64,000 nucleotides of DNA from Leptolyngbya sp. FACHB-8 (lineage in GTDB: Bacteria > Cyanobacteriota > Cyanobacteriia > Elainellales > Elainellaceae), in assembly GCF_014695575.1 (NCBI RefSeq), contig NZ_JACJOO010000047.1, forward strand, positions 62,001 to 126,000. Direction: 5' to 3'. Shown here one piece after another: positions 36,217 to 44,942 of the stretch. Each line of letters opens with the position of its first letter. Position 1 is the stretch's first letter. Below the pieces are notes generated by a model. It was not told the origin of the DNA. It was given only the letters and a program-made list of their open reading frames with translations, and searched no databases. The position numbers and the translations under genes are program-made.

Positions 36217-36408
36217 GGGCGGGTTTTGCCGTCAGGTTAATGGTGAGAAGTGGGAGGTATCTGCTAAACCCGCCCCTACGCCCTATGCCTATAGGTGGCG
36301 CGATCGCCCCATCGGTTCCTTTAAGACACAAACCTCCATCCAAATCTGTAGGGGCAGGTTTTGCCGTCAACAGACAACGAAGCCAGGGACTCCCTATCAA
36401 ACCTGCCC
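36217..36408. repeat. Two tandem GGGCGGGTTT-type inverted repeats
   Basis: 36217-36226 GGGCGGGTTT pairs with AAACCCGCCC at 36266-36275, and 36352-36361 GGGCAGGTTT pairs with AAACCTGCCC at 36399-36408. Both carry TTGCCGTCA just inside the left arm. Elements built on GTAGGGGCGGGTTT are widespread in cyanobacterial spacers. They fill the 36192-36465 gap between convergent genes. Confidence 0.65.
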
Positions 36409-36465
36409 TGACCCAAGAAATCCCACTGTAGCCGATTGCCCTCCCAAGGAATGTCCTCAAACTCG

Positions 36466-36801
36466 CTACAACACCCGTAACCCCAGTGGCACTTCCCGGT
36501 CGGGCTGAATCAGGGCTACTGCTCCACCATCCAGCACCACTCCCAACACCAGCACCTCTGACATAAAATCGGCTACCTGTCGGGGTGGAAAATTCGTTAC
36601 CGCTAAAACCTGCCGATTCAGTAGTGTCTCTGGCGTATAAAAATCTGTAATTTGGGCACTCGACCTCTTCGTGCCCAGCTCCCCAAAATCAATCCACAAC
36701 TTATAGGCAGGCTTCCGAGCCTTTGGAAACTCCTCAACGCGAATAATCCGGCCTGCGCGGATTTCGACTTTCTCAAAGTCGGCATAGGTAATCTCAGCCA
36801 T
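36466..36801 (-). CDS. csaA: CsaA-like tRNA-binding domain protein
   Basis: 111 residues from ATG 36801. A single EMAP/Arc1p-type OB fold: ADFEKVEIRAGRIIRVEEFP, then KPAYKLWIDFGELGTKRSSAQIT, and VLAVTNFPPRQVADFMSEVLVLG. This is the CsaA family, described as a tRNA-binding or chaperone-like protein in bacteria. A longer frame would cross a palindrome at 36822-36886, so the shorter start is right. Cytoplasmic. Confidence 0.85.
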   Translation of the reverse strand: MAEITYADFEKVEIRAGRIIRVEEFPKARKPAYKLWIDFGELGTKRSSAQITDFYTPETLLNRQVLAVTNFPPRQVADFMSEVLVLGVVLDGGAVALIQPDREVPLGLRVL

Positions 36802-36821
36802 TCCCCACCTCTCTAAACCAT

Positions 36822-36925
36822 GGCTTACGTATTCTGGTTGTGCGTAGGTTGCTTGGCATCCTACGCACAACCAGAATACGTAAGTCTATAAAGAATAGGG
36901 CGTACGCTTTGCGCACGCCCTATCA
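36822..36925. repeat. Two hairpins between csaA-like gene and tatC
   Basis: 36822-36886: GGCTTACGTATTCTGGTTGT arms (27 bp) around TTGCTTGGCAT. 36895-36925: AATAGGGCGTACGC with GCGCACGCCCTAT around TTT. The first has ends like family F at 24779; the second lies 29 bases after the tatC stop and may terminate it. Confidence 0.7.
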
Positions 36926-36953
36926 ACACTATTCAAAATATCCTGACGTTTGC

Positions 36954-37754
36954 CTATTTACCTAGCAGCTTGGTCATTCCAATGCCGCCGAAGTACAGCA
37001 GTAGAATTGCCCCTGCCAGCAAGCTCTGAGTCACTGGGTCGGTGGAGGGGGTGAGTACGGCCCCCAGAATGGCCCCGCCCAGGATGACAAAGCGCCAGCC
37101 CGACAGCATTTGCTTCGAGGTCACAATTCCTAATAACCCCAGCAGCATTTGAATAACAGGAATTTGGAAGGCCAACCCGGTGCTAAACAGCAGCAGCAGC
37201 ACAAACTCGAAGTAGCGATCGATTGACCAGAGCTGCTCTACTACATCTGCACCATAGCTGATGAAGAAGTTAAGCGCGGCGGGAATGAGGGCAATGTAGG
37301 CGAAAAATAGTCCACCTACAAACAGGAGGCTCGATCCGAGCACGATCGGCCCAATCAGCCGTCGCTCTTTGCGGGTTAGCCCCGGCAGCACGAACTGGAT
37401 GATCTGATAGAGGACGAAGGGACTGGCTACCAGCAGGCCACTGTATCCCGCCACCTTGATCGACACAAAGAAGTACTCGCCTGGCGACAATTGCAGAAAT
37501 TTCACGCCCTGAGCGGGGACTTCCAGCAGTTGCACAATGCGATTGACGAAGACGAAGCAGCCAATTATCCCTGCAACGACGGCAATTAAGGCGTAGAAGA
37601 TCCGCTGCCGCAACTCTTCGAGGTGGTCGAACAGCGACATCTCCACGTCATAGGGGAGTTCGTCTTCGACCTCCGTGTCGGGAGTGCCCTTAGGCGTGGC
37701 ATCCGCTGGCGGAGGACTGGTCTGAGCAGTGTCTAGTTCGGTCGGCGCAGTCAT
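36954..37754 (-). CDS. tatC: Sec-independent translocase TatC
   Basis: 266 residues with six membrane segments. Family motifs: [18 protein letters not shown] near 39 and [16 protein letters not shown] near 122. The first about 35 residues form an acidic, Pro-rich N-terminal extension. It exports folded twin-Arg proteins, in cyanobacteria to the periplasm and thylakoid lumen, including the Rieske protein encoded nearby. ATG 37754. Confidence 0.94.
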   Translation of the reverse strand: MTAPTELDTAQTSPPPADATPKGTPDTEVEDELPYDVEMSLFDHLEELRQRIFYALIAVVAGIIGCFVFVNRIVQLLEVPAQGVKFLQLSPGEYFFVSIKVAGYSGLLVASPFVLYQIIQFVLPGLTRKERRLIGPIVLGSSLLFVGGLFFAYIALIPAALNFFISYGADVVEQLWSIDRYFEFVLLLLFSTGLAFQIPVIQMLLGLLGIVTSKQMLSGWRFVILGGAILGAVLTPSTDPVTQSLLAGAILLLYFGGIGMTKLLGK

Positions 37755-38218
37755 AGTGGCAGCAGTCTGTGGTTGAAGTCTATTTTAGATGACTTGCTGG
37801 GAGAAACCCAGGTCGCCTACTATCTGCCCGGCAATTCTCGCTTGAAGTGGGGTTTTTCTGGGGGCGGGCATCTTGTCTGGCTAAGCGTTGGGCAGGCAAG
37901 ATGCCTATCCATAAAAGATGTTGTTCTTTAAGACCAAGGGGCAACATGTGAGTTGTGGTTACCCGCCGCCCAAAAAGCTTTTTTTGGCGATCGCTCCCAC
38001 TCTCCTTCCCCCAATACCGCTCTCAACCATAGGCAGAATGAGGGGTGTGAGGCGATCGCCCTTCCCACCCGCGAGGCATTTCAAAAAAAACTTCCACTTT
38101 TTTTTAAAAACACCTTGCAAAATGTTTTGACCCTTTGTTACTATCAGTAAGCGCTCGGGAAACGGGCGCACGAAGCGAAACGCCCTCACCGAAAAGGTTT
38201 GACGTTTACTTCATCCCA
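37755..38218. other. Spacer between tatC and tRNA-Phe
   Basis: 464 bases without a supported gene. It contains a weak inverted repeat, GGGCATCTTGTCTGG with GGGCAGGCAAGATGCC, near 37865-37905, and A/T-runs near 38090-38110. The tatC promoter (minus) and the tRNA promoter (plus) must both be here. Confidence 0.5.
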
Positions 38219-38291
<73 letters not shown>

Positions 38292-38338
38292 TTGTTTCAG
38301 CGTCTTCACCCGCTGGAAAGGAAAATAGTCGGACTATT

Positions 38339-38518
38339 TTAGCCTCCATCCTGGAGGTTTTTTATTAACAGTTTGAGGTCATTAATCTTGCTTTCAAAGA
38401 AAGCATCATTTTTACCTTTGAAAGGACCTTCTTGCAAGGTTGCATAGACGTGAATAAGCTCACTAGCTAATCCATTAACCAGGTTTTTAAGGCGTTGAAT
38501 TTCTGTGTCTTTATCCAT
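38339..38518 (-). CDS. Small helical protein (59 aa)
   Basis: An ATG at 38518 opens 59 codons (MDKDTEIQRLKNLVNGLASE at the start, ending NLQDGG), stop 38339. Charged and helical, likely a short coiled coil. It starts 3 bases after the stop of the next gene upstream and ends the four-gene minus-strand run led by the exonuclease. The composition is protein-like and the spacing tight. No family recognised. Confidence 0.6.
   Translation of the reverse strand: MDKDTEIQRLKNLVNGLASELIHVYATLQEGPFKGKNDAFFESKINDLKLLIKNLQDGG
38343..38363 (+). terminator. Terminator after tRNA-Phe
   Basis: CCTCCA-TCC-TGGAGG followed by TTTTTT. A short but classical intrinsic terminator, 51 bases after the tRNA. It lies within the last codons of the small minus-strand gene. 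Confidence 0.7.
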
Positions 38519-38521
38519 TTC

Positions 38522-38674
38522 TTACTTAACCTCATAACCGACACGGAGTAGAGCTTTAAGCCTTCCACCATCTAAAGCAATGGTTACCCTAATCAATCGA
38601 GGCTCCCATAGCACTGGATAGGAAAGACGGCCAGGTTCAGGTGTAGCAGTGAAAAACCAATGATTTGCTTTCAT
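38522..38674 (-). CDS. Small protein (50 aa)
   Basis: ATG 38674 to TAA 38522: begins MKANHWFFTATPEPGRLSYP and ends LLRVGYEVK. Probably a single beta-rich domain. It sits between two other tiny genes with gaps of 21 and 3 bases, so it is almost certainly translated from the same transcript as the exonuclease. No family recognised. Confidence 0.55.
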   Translation of the reverse strand: MKANHWFFTATPEPGRLSYPVLWEPRLIRVTIALDGGRLKALLRVGYEVK

Positions 38675-38695
38675 AGCACTGCAATGGGTAATAAA

Positions 38696-38893
38696 TTAAT
38701 CCTCTCGTGGTTCCAGACCACGCTTTATTCGATATTCATCAATGCAGCTATCGAGGGGCCTTTCATTGACGCATTGGTCGAAACTGAGCCTATCCTCAAC
38801 AAACCAGATGATAGGTGCAACTATCAATGCAATTCCACAACCAACAAACACACCCCAGGCGATCGCTTCAATTTCTTTACTTGACATATACAT
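38696..38893 (-). CDS. Small single-pass membrane protein (65 aa)
   Basis: Begins MYMSSKEIEAIAWGVFVGCG; the membrane segment covers about residues 10-32, with a charged tail containing two Cys (FDQCVNERPLDSC). A second ATG two codons in (38887) is equally possible; GGAA lies upstream. It lies in the middle of the exonuclease-led run, 56 bases after the exonuclease stop. No family recognised. Confidence 0.6.
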   Translation of the reverse strand: MYMSSKEIEAIAWGVFVGCGIALIVAPIIWFVEDRLSFDQCVNERPLDSCIDEYRIKRGLEPRED

Positions 38894-38949
38894 TTCCTAA
38901 GTAATTGTTTGCGAGGCACACAAAGATTCAACTTCATTCATAGCTACAA

Positions 38950-39549
38950 CTAAGCCCCCTCTTGGTAACTTGCCGCCATCCGACGCATGACTGACAATGT
39001 GGCTTTGCAATCTCCCAGAGCAGAGTGATCGCCTCCTGGCAGCTTCTGCCAGCGATAATTACCGTGGTAATCGTTCCACTCTCCACACCAGGCCGAATAC
39101 TGAAGCATGGCGCAATGGATGGAGCCGCCATTGAGAAAAACGCGACATTGCCGCCGATCGCTTGTGGGGAAAGCTAAGTGAATTCCGTATGGGCGCAGCG
39201 ATTGACGAATCAACTTCAAGTCATACTCAGCGTTATAGATAACTAGGTCTTTGTTCCCTACAGCTTGGAGTATTGGCACTAACAGCTGGGAAAATGTTGG
39301 GGCATTTTCTACGTCCTCATCATCAATTCCGTGGATGTCGGTTGCCCGTGCCCCAATAGGGCAGGTGGGCTTTACCAGGGAGTTAAAAAGCGGATAACCT
39401 AAATTGCTTAGTATTGCAATTTGCACTATTTCATCTGTACTCCCTAGACCCGTTGTCTCAGTATCAAGAATGCAGAAATTGCTATTTTTTAGCAGTTCAT
39501 GTGCCCACATCGCCGCTAATTGATGGTCATTTTGTTGGGTCATTACCAT
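38950..39549 (-). CDS. DEDDh 3'-5' exonuclease
   Basis: 199 residues of the DnaQ-like fold. ExoI motif FCILDTETTGLGSTDEIVQI near 30, ExoII YNAEYDLKLIRQ near 105, and ExoIII HSALGDCKATL near 174 with His and Asp five apart. Substrate specificity is unknown; stand-alone versions are common on plasmids, phages and islands. ATG 39549 has a perfect AGGAGG six bases upstream. Leads the run of three tiny genes downstream. Confidence 0.88.
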   Translation of the reverse strand: MVMTQQNDHQLAAMWAHELLKNSNFCILDTETTGLGSTDEIVQIAILSNLGYPLFNSLVKPTCPIGARATDIHGIDDEDVENAPTFSQLLVPILQAVGNKDLVIYNAEYDLKLIRQSLRPYGIHLAFPTSDRRQCRVFLNGGSIHCAMLQYSAWCGEWNDYHGNYRWQKLPGGDHSALGDCKATLSVMRRMAASYQEGA

Positions 39550-39857
39550 GGTTTCCTCCTGTGATGGGTTGCCTGGAGGGGCAACTATTCAAACGGAAAA
39601 GTAACTATTGCAGCTCTAAAGCTTCATCTTTCTGAATGAGAGAATGAGGTTTTCAGAATATAGCCAATTGGTTATGTAGTCCAAATCTAGTCCTCATGCT
39701 CAGAACTGAGAGACGAGGATGCGATCGCCTTCCCGAATTCGCTGCAAAGTCAATCAAATTGCCTTGCTTGTTGGGAAATAGCAGCTCTATGGCATTTGCT
39801 GATTTGAGATGTCATACAAGATAATAGATATACGCTAACTAAGGTATTTAGGCCTTC

Positions 39858-40136
39858 ATGCAGTTTGAGTGGGACGAAGCGAAAAACTTAGAAAACATTC
39901 GTAAACATGAGATTGATTTCGCTGATGTTCCTGAGATGTTTGAAAGCCCAATGCTGATTGAGTTGGACGATCGCTTTGACTATGGTGAGGATCGCTGGTT
40001 TGGTATTGGGTTTCTAGGCAACGGTGTGGCGGTTGTGGTTTGGACAGAGCGACAAAATGATGTAATTCGGATCATTTCAGCACGAAGGGCAAATCGATAT
40101 GAGCGGCAAAGACTTAAGCAATACCTCTCGTACTAA
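39858..40136 (+). CDS. brnT: BrnT family toxin
   Basis: 92 residues, standard BrnT size. FEWDEAKNLENIRKHEIDFA at the start and RIISARRANRYERQRLKQYL at the end are the family signatures. BrnT is an RNase of the RelE-like fold. The toxin gene is first and overlaps its antitoxin by 38 bases, the usual order for this system. Confidence 0.92.
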   Translation: MQFEWDEAKNLENIRKHEIDFADVPEMFESPMLIELDDRFDYGEDRWFGIGFLGNGVAVVVWTERQNDVIRIISARRANRYERQRLKQYLSY

Positions 40137-40377
40137 TTGGGAAGCATTGGAGTCAATGGATGATGAAGGGATTGACTATTCTGACATCCCTCCATTGACT
40201 GCAGAGTTTTTTGAGAACGCTACCTTAAGAATTCCTGCACCTCAAGCTCAGCATTTGGTACAGCTTGAGCCCGACATTTTGAAATGGTTTCAAGCTCAAG
40301 GTGGAGAATATCGAGCTTTAATCAACTCGGTTTTACGCCGTTACATCGAAAGCAGCGGCGAACAGTCTGTTATTTAG
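40099..40377 (+). CDS. brnA: BrnA family antitoxin
   Basis: 92 residues. The acidic middle EALESMDDEGIDYSDIPPLT and the C-terminal ribbon-helix-helix-type segment WFQAQGGEYRALINSVLRRY are typical of BrnA. It neutralises BrnT and represses the operon by binding its promoter. ATG 40099 lies inside brnT in another frame. Confidence 0.9.
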   Translation: MSGKDLSNTSRTNWEALESMDDEGIDYSDIPPLTAEFFENATLRIPAPQAQHLVQLEPDILKWFQAQGGEYRALINSVLRRYIESSGEQSVI

Positions 40378-40491
40378 GGGCGTGTGTTTAATAACCTGTC
40401 ATTTCTTTTGTGATAATGGGAAGCGATCGCCAATCAAAGAACTGACAGCAGTTCTGCAAAGTCAGTGTCGTGGGAATTGTTTCGCTATTAG

Positions 40492-40953
40492 CTACAGGAA
40501 CTTTTCCATTGCATAGTTGATGAACGTTTCGCCTCCGCGAGATACTTGCTGTTCTTTGACAACTGAAAATCCCATCCGCTCAAAAAACGGCTTCGCGGTA
40601 ATGCTGGCTTCAACAAACAATCGGCTTAACCCTAGCTCAACAGCTTTCGCTTCGATAGTCTGATAGATTTGCCGACCTACACCACGACCTATATAGTTTT
40701 TATGACAGTAAAAGCAGTCGATATGTCCATCTGCCTCTAGCTCTCCGAATCCAGCAATCACACCCTCATCCTCTGCCACATAGGTAAATCGGTTAGAACA
40801 AACCTCAACCCAGTTTCTAAAGTGGATGTCGTCAGGAGCCCAGGCCTTAACCTGATTCACGGAATAATCGCGCACATTCACTTCACGGATTGTGTCATGA
40901 AACAGTTGCGCGATTTGTTCAGCATCCTGTGCTTCAAATAAGCGTATCTTCAT
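40492..40953 (-). CDS. GNAT family N-acetyltransferase
   Basis: 153 residues from ATG 40953. MKIRLFEAQDAEQIAQLFHD at the start, CoA-binding motif YIGRGVGRQIYQTIEAKA near 90, and ASITAKPFFERMGFSVVKEQ near 122, typical of YafP/ElaA-like single-domain acetyltransferases. Substrate unknown. The frame is open up to 41040, but the sequence ahead of the chosen start is not acetyltransferase-like. Confidence 0.84.
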   Translation of the reverse strand: MKIRLFEAQDAEQIAQLFHDTIREVNVRDYSVNQVKAWAPDDIHFRNWVEVCSNRFTYVAEDEGVIAGFGELEADGHIDCFYCHKNYIGRGVGRQIYQTIEAKAVELGLSRLFVEASITAKPFFERMGFSVVKEQQVSRGGETFINYAMEKFL

Positions 40954-41133
40954 TGCGATCGCTCTCCATCCATCATGCAAGGTAATGCTTCTATCCATCA
41001 TCCCTACAATTGCCAAGCCAGCAATTCCTGGTCTTTGCATGAGCCGTTTAGGGAAGCCAGGGGCATTCTAAGGAGAAGCTTTCAATCTTAAAAATTGAGA
41101 GCTTGCAACTATTGTCATGCCTTCAGGGGCTTC

Positions 41134-41517
41134 ATGCTTTATCTTGCTCTGCTTGTCTGCGTAGCGATCACCCTGGGTTTGCTTGGCCTGCTGCTGTCCA
41201 TCATCCGAGAACAACAGCGGCCCAAGCCCATCGCCCTCAAGCCTTATTCATCTAAGCGATCGCCTACCGCTCGTCAGCGCTCGTCAGCGCCCGTGTTAGC
41301 CAAGGGAAGTGTGAGCGATCGCACCCGTCCGCGCGCACAAGCTCAGCCCAAACGACGTAAGCCTACGCGGGCTTACCCACAATTGGAGAAATTGCTACAT
41401 GGCGATCGCGCCGCTGCCGATCGTCTAATTCAAAACCTTTTGGATAGTTATCCCGATAAGCCTGAGCAGTGGTGTTACGAGAAAGCCCTCTTCGATCTGA
41501 ACCGCGATCGGCACTGA
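41134..41517 (+). CDS. Small membrane-anchored basic protein
   Basis: 127 residues from ATG 41134. N-terminal membrane segment LYLALLVCVAITLGLLGLLL, a strongly basic, low-complexity middle (SKRSPTARQRSSAP, RAQAQPKRRKPTRAYP) and a conserved-looking C-terminus LEKLLHGDRAAADRLIQNLL, then SYPDKPEQWCYEKALFDL. This C-terminal part recurs in cyanobacterial proteins of unknown role. The gene at 43965 looks like a truncated relative of its N-terminal part and upstream region. Confidence 0.7.
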   Translation: MLYLALLVCVAITLGLLGLLLSIIREQQRPKPIALKPYSSKRSPTARQRSSAPVLAKGSVSDRTRPRAQAQPKRRKPTRAYPQLEKLLHGDRAAADRLIQNLLDSYPDKPEQWCYEKALFDLNRDRH

Positions 41518-42461
41518 AAGCCGAAAGAGGGAACCCTGATTAATTCGGCAAATGCAGAGCCAATACCCAAATCGACCAACTGGCTGGATTGTCAGTAAAG
41601 TGATTGCTGATTTGGAAAGGGATAGAGGGCGCTAATAATAATTTTGCTATTTTGATTATCCTGAGAAGGAGAGTATGAGACTAAGCCCCATGCTCTCCTT
41701 CTCATAATTAACATTCTGCACCTTCCCAGTACCAGAACCGAAGAGGAGTTTTTCTGTAACTTAGTGGCAGAAAAGCTCCTCTCCTGGGTTTTATGTATGA
41801 TCTGATACGACCTCCGCTTTGTATAGAAACGGTATGTTATTTGCTGGGGTGTCCTCTATTTGGGCATCTCAGGAGAAAGCAGACTGTTACTTTATAAGTA
41901 AATTTCCTGTGGGACTAGCGACAACTGAACTTTCCAGAACTTCAGGTTTTTTAGAGGCTGCTTCTCACACTTTTTACAACCACTGTCAGAGTATAGCTTT
42001 GGGTGATTTCAGGTAATTTTTAAGCCTACTGAGAGTATCCCCCAGATGGGTGAGGGGTGGTCGTGCGATCGGGTGAGGAATCAATAACCTCTAAAGAAAG
42101 CTTAGGCGGGGCAAGGGATAGAGGGGCTTTTGCTAACGCTAACTCCAGACCTTTTCTGTAACGACACACACAAAATCGCAAATTATAGTCATAAACATAG
42201 AGTTCAATAAACACAGCAAAGCACTGATAAAACTGCGAAATGGATGAATTGCAAAAAGAGTTTCTGCTCTTGAGAAAGCGCTCCTACAATTCACCATTCA
42301 AGTGATTCAAAATCTCCAATTGTTGCAGGCTTAAGTCTCAGAAAAAAGCTTCCTCAAGTTTGGAAAATCCTATTCGTCAACGGGGCAACGAACCGTAGGC
42401 ATAGGCTCTGCTGCGCTGCCATGAACTACCTAAAATAACCCATTCCTTCTGGAGAACTGTA
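41518..42461. other. 944-base spacer
   Basis: No gene is supported. It contains hairpins at 41667-41703 (GAAGGAGAGTATG with CATGCTCTCCTTC) and 41743-41781 (GAGGAG-TTTTCTG with CAGAAAA-CTCCTC). Short open frames at 41819-42016 and 42026-42214 lack ribosome sites and family features. The promoter of the RTX gene must lie in its right part. Confidence 0.5.
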
Positions 42462-43682
42462 ATGCTGGTTACTGGTACCAATTCCAATGAAAATAACGTT
42501 ACTCGCCCTCAACTGGTTGGGAGTGAACAGGATGATCAAATGTATGGGTTGGGTGGGGAAGATATCCTGTATGGATTAGGCGGAAACGATTTATTGGATG
42601 GGGGCTCAGGTATTGACACCATGTATGGTGGTGCAGGAAATGACACCTATGTTGTGACAGGGGGAAGTTTATTTATTGATAGTGTTGTTGAACAAAACGG
42701 AGCAGGAAATGACACAGTTCATTCATACGTCTCCTACACCTTGGGGAATTATGTAGAGAACCTCGAATTACAAAGCCTGATCTCACTTCCTGGGCAACCT
42801 GCTGTTAACAATAACCTCAACGGCACAGGCAACAACCTCCAAAATCGTATTACGGGTAATATTGGCAACAATGTTTTGCAAGGATTAGGCGGCGCCGATA
42901 CACTTCTGGGCGGTTCGGGTAGCGATACTCTCTATGGCGGCAGCGAGGCTGACCTTCTAGACGGTGGCTTTGGCGCAGACTTCATGTATGGGGGTACAGG
43001 TAGCGATACTTACTATGTCGATAACGTGGGTGATGTGGTCGCCGACAGCAGCTCGGCTTCAAGTGGAACCGATCGCGTCATTCTCAAATCTGTTCTCAAC
43101 TACACCCTGTCTGATTATGTTGAAAACCTGGAACTGGTTTCCAACACCACCACCGCTCAATCAGGTAGAGGTAATGCACTAAATAACCAAATTAGTGGTG
43201 GGTTAGGGAATGACACCCTGCGAGGCTTGGGTGGAGATGATAACCTCTATGGCCACACAGGTAGTGATAATTTGCTAAGTGGTACGGGTAGCGATCGGCT
43301 AGTGGGAACATTCAATGGTCGGGGTGAAATTGATCGATTAACAGGTGGTGCAGGCAATGACACGTTCGTGCTAGGGCAGGCCTTGACCCCAACGGGTGGG
43401 AACTACTATATCGACAATAGCTTTCTCTCCTCTGGGACAACCGACTATGCGCTGATTACAGACTTCGCCGTTGGTCAAGACAAAATTCAGCTCATCAATA
43501 ACGCATCCCAATACATTGTTCAGAATGTAACTCTGGGTTCTGTCAGTGGAGCTGGAATTTATATCAAGGGCAATCAATTAGCAGTAGCGGAGCTCATTGG
43601 TGTTGTACAGGGCGTATCTGCGGCAAATCTGAACTTGAGTGGGGCTTCGTTTACCTACGATCAATACCAGCCCCCTCAGTAA
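42462..43682 (+). CDS. RTX-type calcium-binding repeat protein
   Basis: 406 residues. At least three clusters of GGxGxDxLYG nonapeptides (for example GLGGEDILYGLGGNDLLDGG, then GGSGSDTLYGGSEADLLDGG and GGLGNDTLRGLGGDDNLYGH), interleaved with two copies of a (V/L)(S/N)YTL-(N/D)YVENLEL segment. The C-terminal block TDYALITDFAVGQDKIQLIN is typical of the end of cyanobacterial RTX proteins. The repeats fold as a calcium-loaded beta roll outside the cell; secretion is by type I systems via the C-terminus, with no Sec signal. Function (adhesion, S-layer, motility) unknown. ATG 42462 has GGAG upstream. Confidence 0.87.
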   Translation: MLVTGTNSNENNVTRPQLVGSEQDDQMYGLGGEDILYGLGGNDLLDGGSGIDTMYGGAGNDTYVVTGGSLFIDSVVEQNGAGNDTVHSYVSYTLGNYVENLELQSLISLPGQPAVNNNLNGTGNNLQNRITGNIGNNVLQGLGGADTLLGGSGSDTLYGGSEADLLDGGFGADFMYGGTGSDTYYVDNVGDVVADSSSASSGTDRVILKSVLNYTLSDYVENLELVSNTTTAQSGRGNALNNQISGGLGNDTLRGLGGDDNLYGHTGSDNLLSGTGSDRLVGTFNGRGEIDRLTGGAGNDTFVLGQALTPTGGNYYIDNSFLSSGTTDYALITDFAVGQDKIQLINNASQYIVQNVTLGSVSGAGIYIKGNQLAVAELIGVVQGVSAANLNLSGASFTYDQYQPPQ

Positions 43683-43746
43683 AACCTTGTTGTTTAAAGG
43701 CCCATACTCTAGCATGAGCCTTCTACCCAGCAAAACTTAAACTCGG

Positions 43747-43850
43747 GATGTACATGGTGCTTTGCATCATGTACATCTTCAGTTCTGGGTGTTGCTAGCT
43801 GGGGGGTGAAATGGAACGTCAACTATAGTTTGGCGCTCCATTTCACCCCC
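43747..43850. repeat. Two hairpins after the RTX gene
   Basis: 43747-43777: GATGTACATG with CATGTACATC. 43802-43850: GGGGGTGAAATGGAACG with its near-complement ending TCCATTTCACCCCC. Either could end the RTX transcript. Confidence 0.6.
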
Positions 43851-43964
43851 TGGTTAATATCAGATTTTGTGGCGGCTTTATAATTTGTGCGAGGGACGGG
43901 CATTCTAGGGGTAAGCTCTTATCCAAAGGCTACAGACTCGACTTTTATAGTATTCAGGGTTTTT

Positions 43965-44156
43965 ATGATTTACTGTACTCTGTTGATTGCATGCATTACC
44001 CTCGTTGGAGCATTGCTGATGCTGCTTCAAACGATTTTGGCTACAGCGATCGCCCAACCCTCGCTCACAGTATGTAAAATTTACTGGCTACCGAGCTCAG
44101 CCTCTTCAAATTCTGACGTTACACCCCAACCCTATTCAACATCTTTTGAGAAGTAG
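43965..44156 (+). CDS. Short membrane protein, probable truncated paralogue
   Basis: 63 residues from ATG 43965: MIYCTLLIACITLVGALLML aligns in pattern with MLYLALLVCVAITLGLLGLL of the gene at 41134, and the upstream DNA (GGGCATTCTAGGGGTAAGCT against GGGCATTCTAAGGAGAAGCT) also matches. The basic middle and conserved C-terminal domain of the other gene are missing. It may be a decayed copy or a short single-pass protein. Confidence 0.5.
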   Translation: MIYCTLLIACITLVGALLMLLQTILATAIAQPSLTVCKIYWLPSSASSNSDVTPQPYSTSFEK

Positions 44157-44223
44157 AAGGTCGTTGAGTTAGAGCGATCGAAATTGCACTCCTTGTTACA
44201 CATTCACTTTAAAGAGTGAGTGT

Positions 44224-44658
44224 ATGTTGAATGCTAATTCAACTCTTGAGAGTGGCAACATGAAATGGCTGGTTAGATATTTTTATGAGATTAAGCCAGC
44301 TAAAGCTGTTCTCTGGTGCTATCTCATTTGGTATCTGGTTACCGTTTACTTCTACTTTGATTCATCTCTCAAACTTTGGATTAATTCATTAGGAATCAGT
44401 GCTGTTATTGGTACCGGATTAATCTTGAGTGTATCCTCTAGTAGAGATGGTCGACGTGATCACTGGCAACTATTTAGGCTCTATCTAATGCCGTTTTGCG
44501 TTTCTAGCTTCTCGGCTCTCATTAAAGATCAGGGCTTTCTGCTGATTGTGTCCCCTAATATTCGAGAAACGTTAATTACAATTATCTGTTGCACGTTATT
44601 TCTCTGTTTAGTGTTCGTAGTTAAACGTATAAAGCATCCATGGATGTGGCATCGCTAG
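44224..44658 (+). CDS. Multi-pass membrane protein of unknown function
   Basis: 144 residues. Four membrane segments can be traced (AVLWCYLIWYLVTVYFYF, a segment around LGISAVIGTGLILSV, LMPFCVSSFSALI and ITIICCTLFLCLVFVV), with a basic end RIKHPWMWHR. A second ATG at 44260 (MKWLVRYFYEIKPAKAVLWC) could be the true start. The aromatic, W-rich style recalls a small family common in cyanobacteria, but I cannot name it. Confidence 0.65.
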   Translation: MLNANSTLESGNMKWLVRYFYEIKPAKAVLWCYLIWYLVTVYFYFDSSLKLWINSLGISAVIGTGLILSVSSSRDGRRDHWQLFRLYLMPFCVSSFSALIKDQGFLLIVSPNIRETLITIICCTLFLCLVFVVKRIKHPWMWHR

Positions 44659-44700
44659 GATCGTGCATTAAAAGACCTTCTGTATGAATCGTTTTTGGGG

Positions 44701-44741
44701 GCGTGAGTCGTTGCGCGGCTCCGCCGCGCAACGACTCACGC
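44701..44741. repeat. Perfect hairpin with 19-bp arms
   Basis: GCGTGAGTCGTTGCGCGGC and its complement around TCC, within weaker outer pairing AGACCTTCTG / AGGAGGTCT (44672-44749). It starts 43 bases after the membrane gene stop. Confidence 0.7.
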
Positions 44742-44783
44742 AGGAGGTCTGTTGATTCTAGGGCTTGTGTAAGCTCACTATCC

Positions 44784-44882
44784 CTAGTAGGCTGCGGCCT
44801 AAGTTCACAACCTATGTTTTGTGTGGGGTGCGAAGCACCCCACACAAAACATAGGTGATGGATTTCCGCCTCAGCGTACTAG
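44784..44882. repeat. Family E palindromic element, copy 1 (99 bp)
   Basis: Ends CTAGTAGGCTGCGGCCTAAG and the complement of CTAGTACGCTGAGGCGGAAA. The inner perfect hairpin is CCTATGTTTTGTGTGGGGTG with tip GCGAAGC. An inverted copy of identical length is at 57346-57444. Confidence 0.85.
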
Positions 44883-44942
44883 TGTGTTTTTGTTGGCTAT
44901 GGTGTGTGATGCATATAGCCAGCATAGCGATGAGTTTAGGCG

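Noticed and set aside
37918-38189. Overlapping short frames upstream of tRNA-Phe
   Set aside because: All six frames show short shadows here; low-complexity T- and K-rich peptides, no start signals.
41819-42214. Two short frames in the spacer before the RTX gene
   Set aside because: No ribosome sites or recognisable features and no close neighbours on the same strand.
38292-44900. A complete integrative element with attachment sites
   Set aside because: No integrase gene and no second copy of the tRNA-Phe 3' end was seen in the window; only the accessory nature is claimed.
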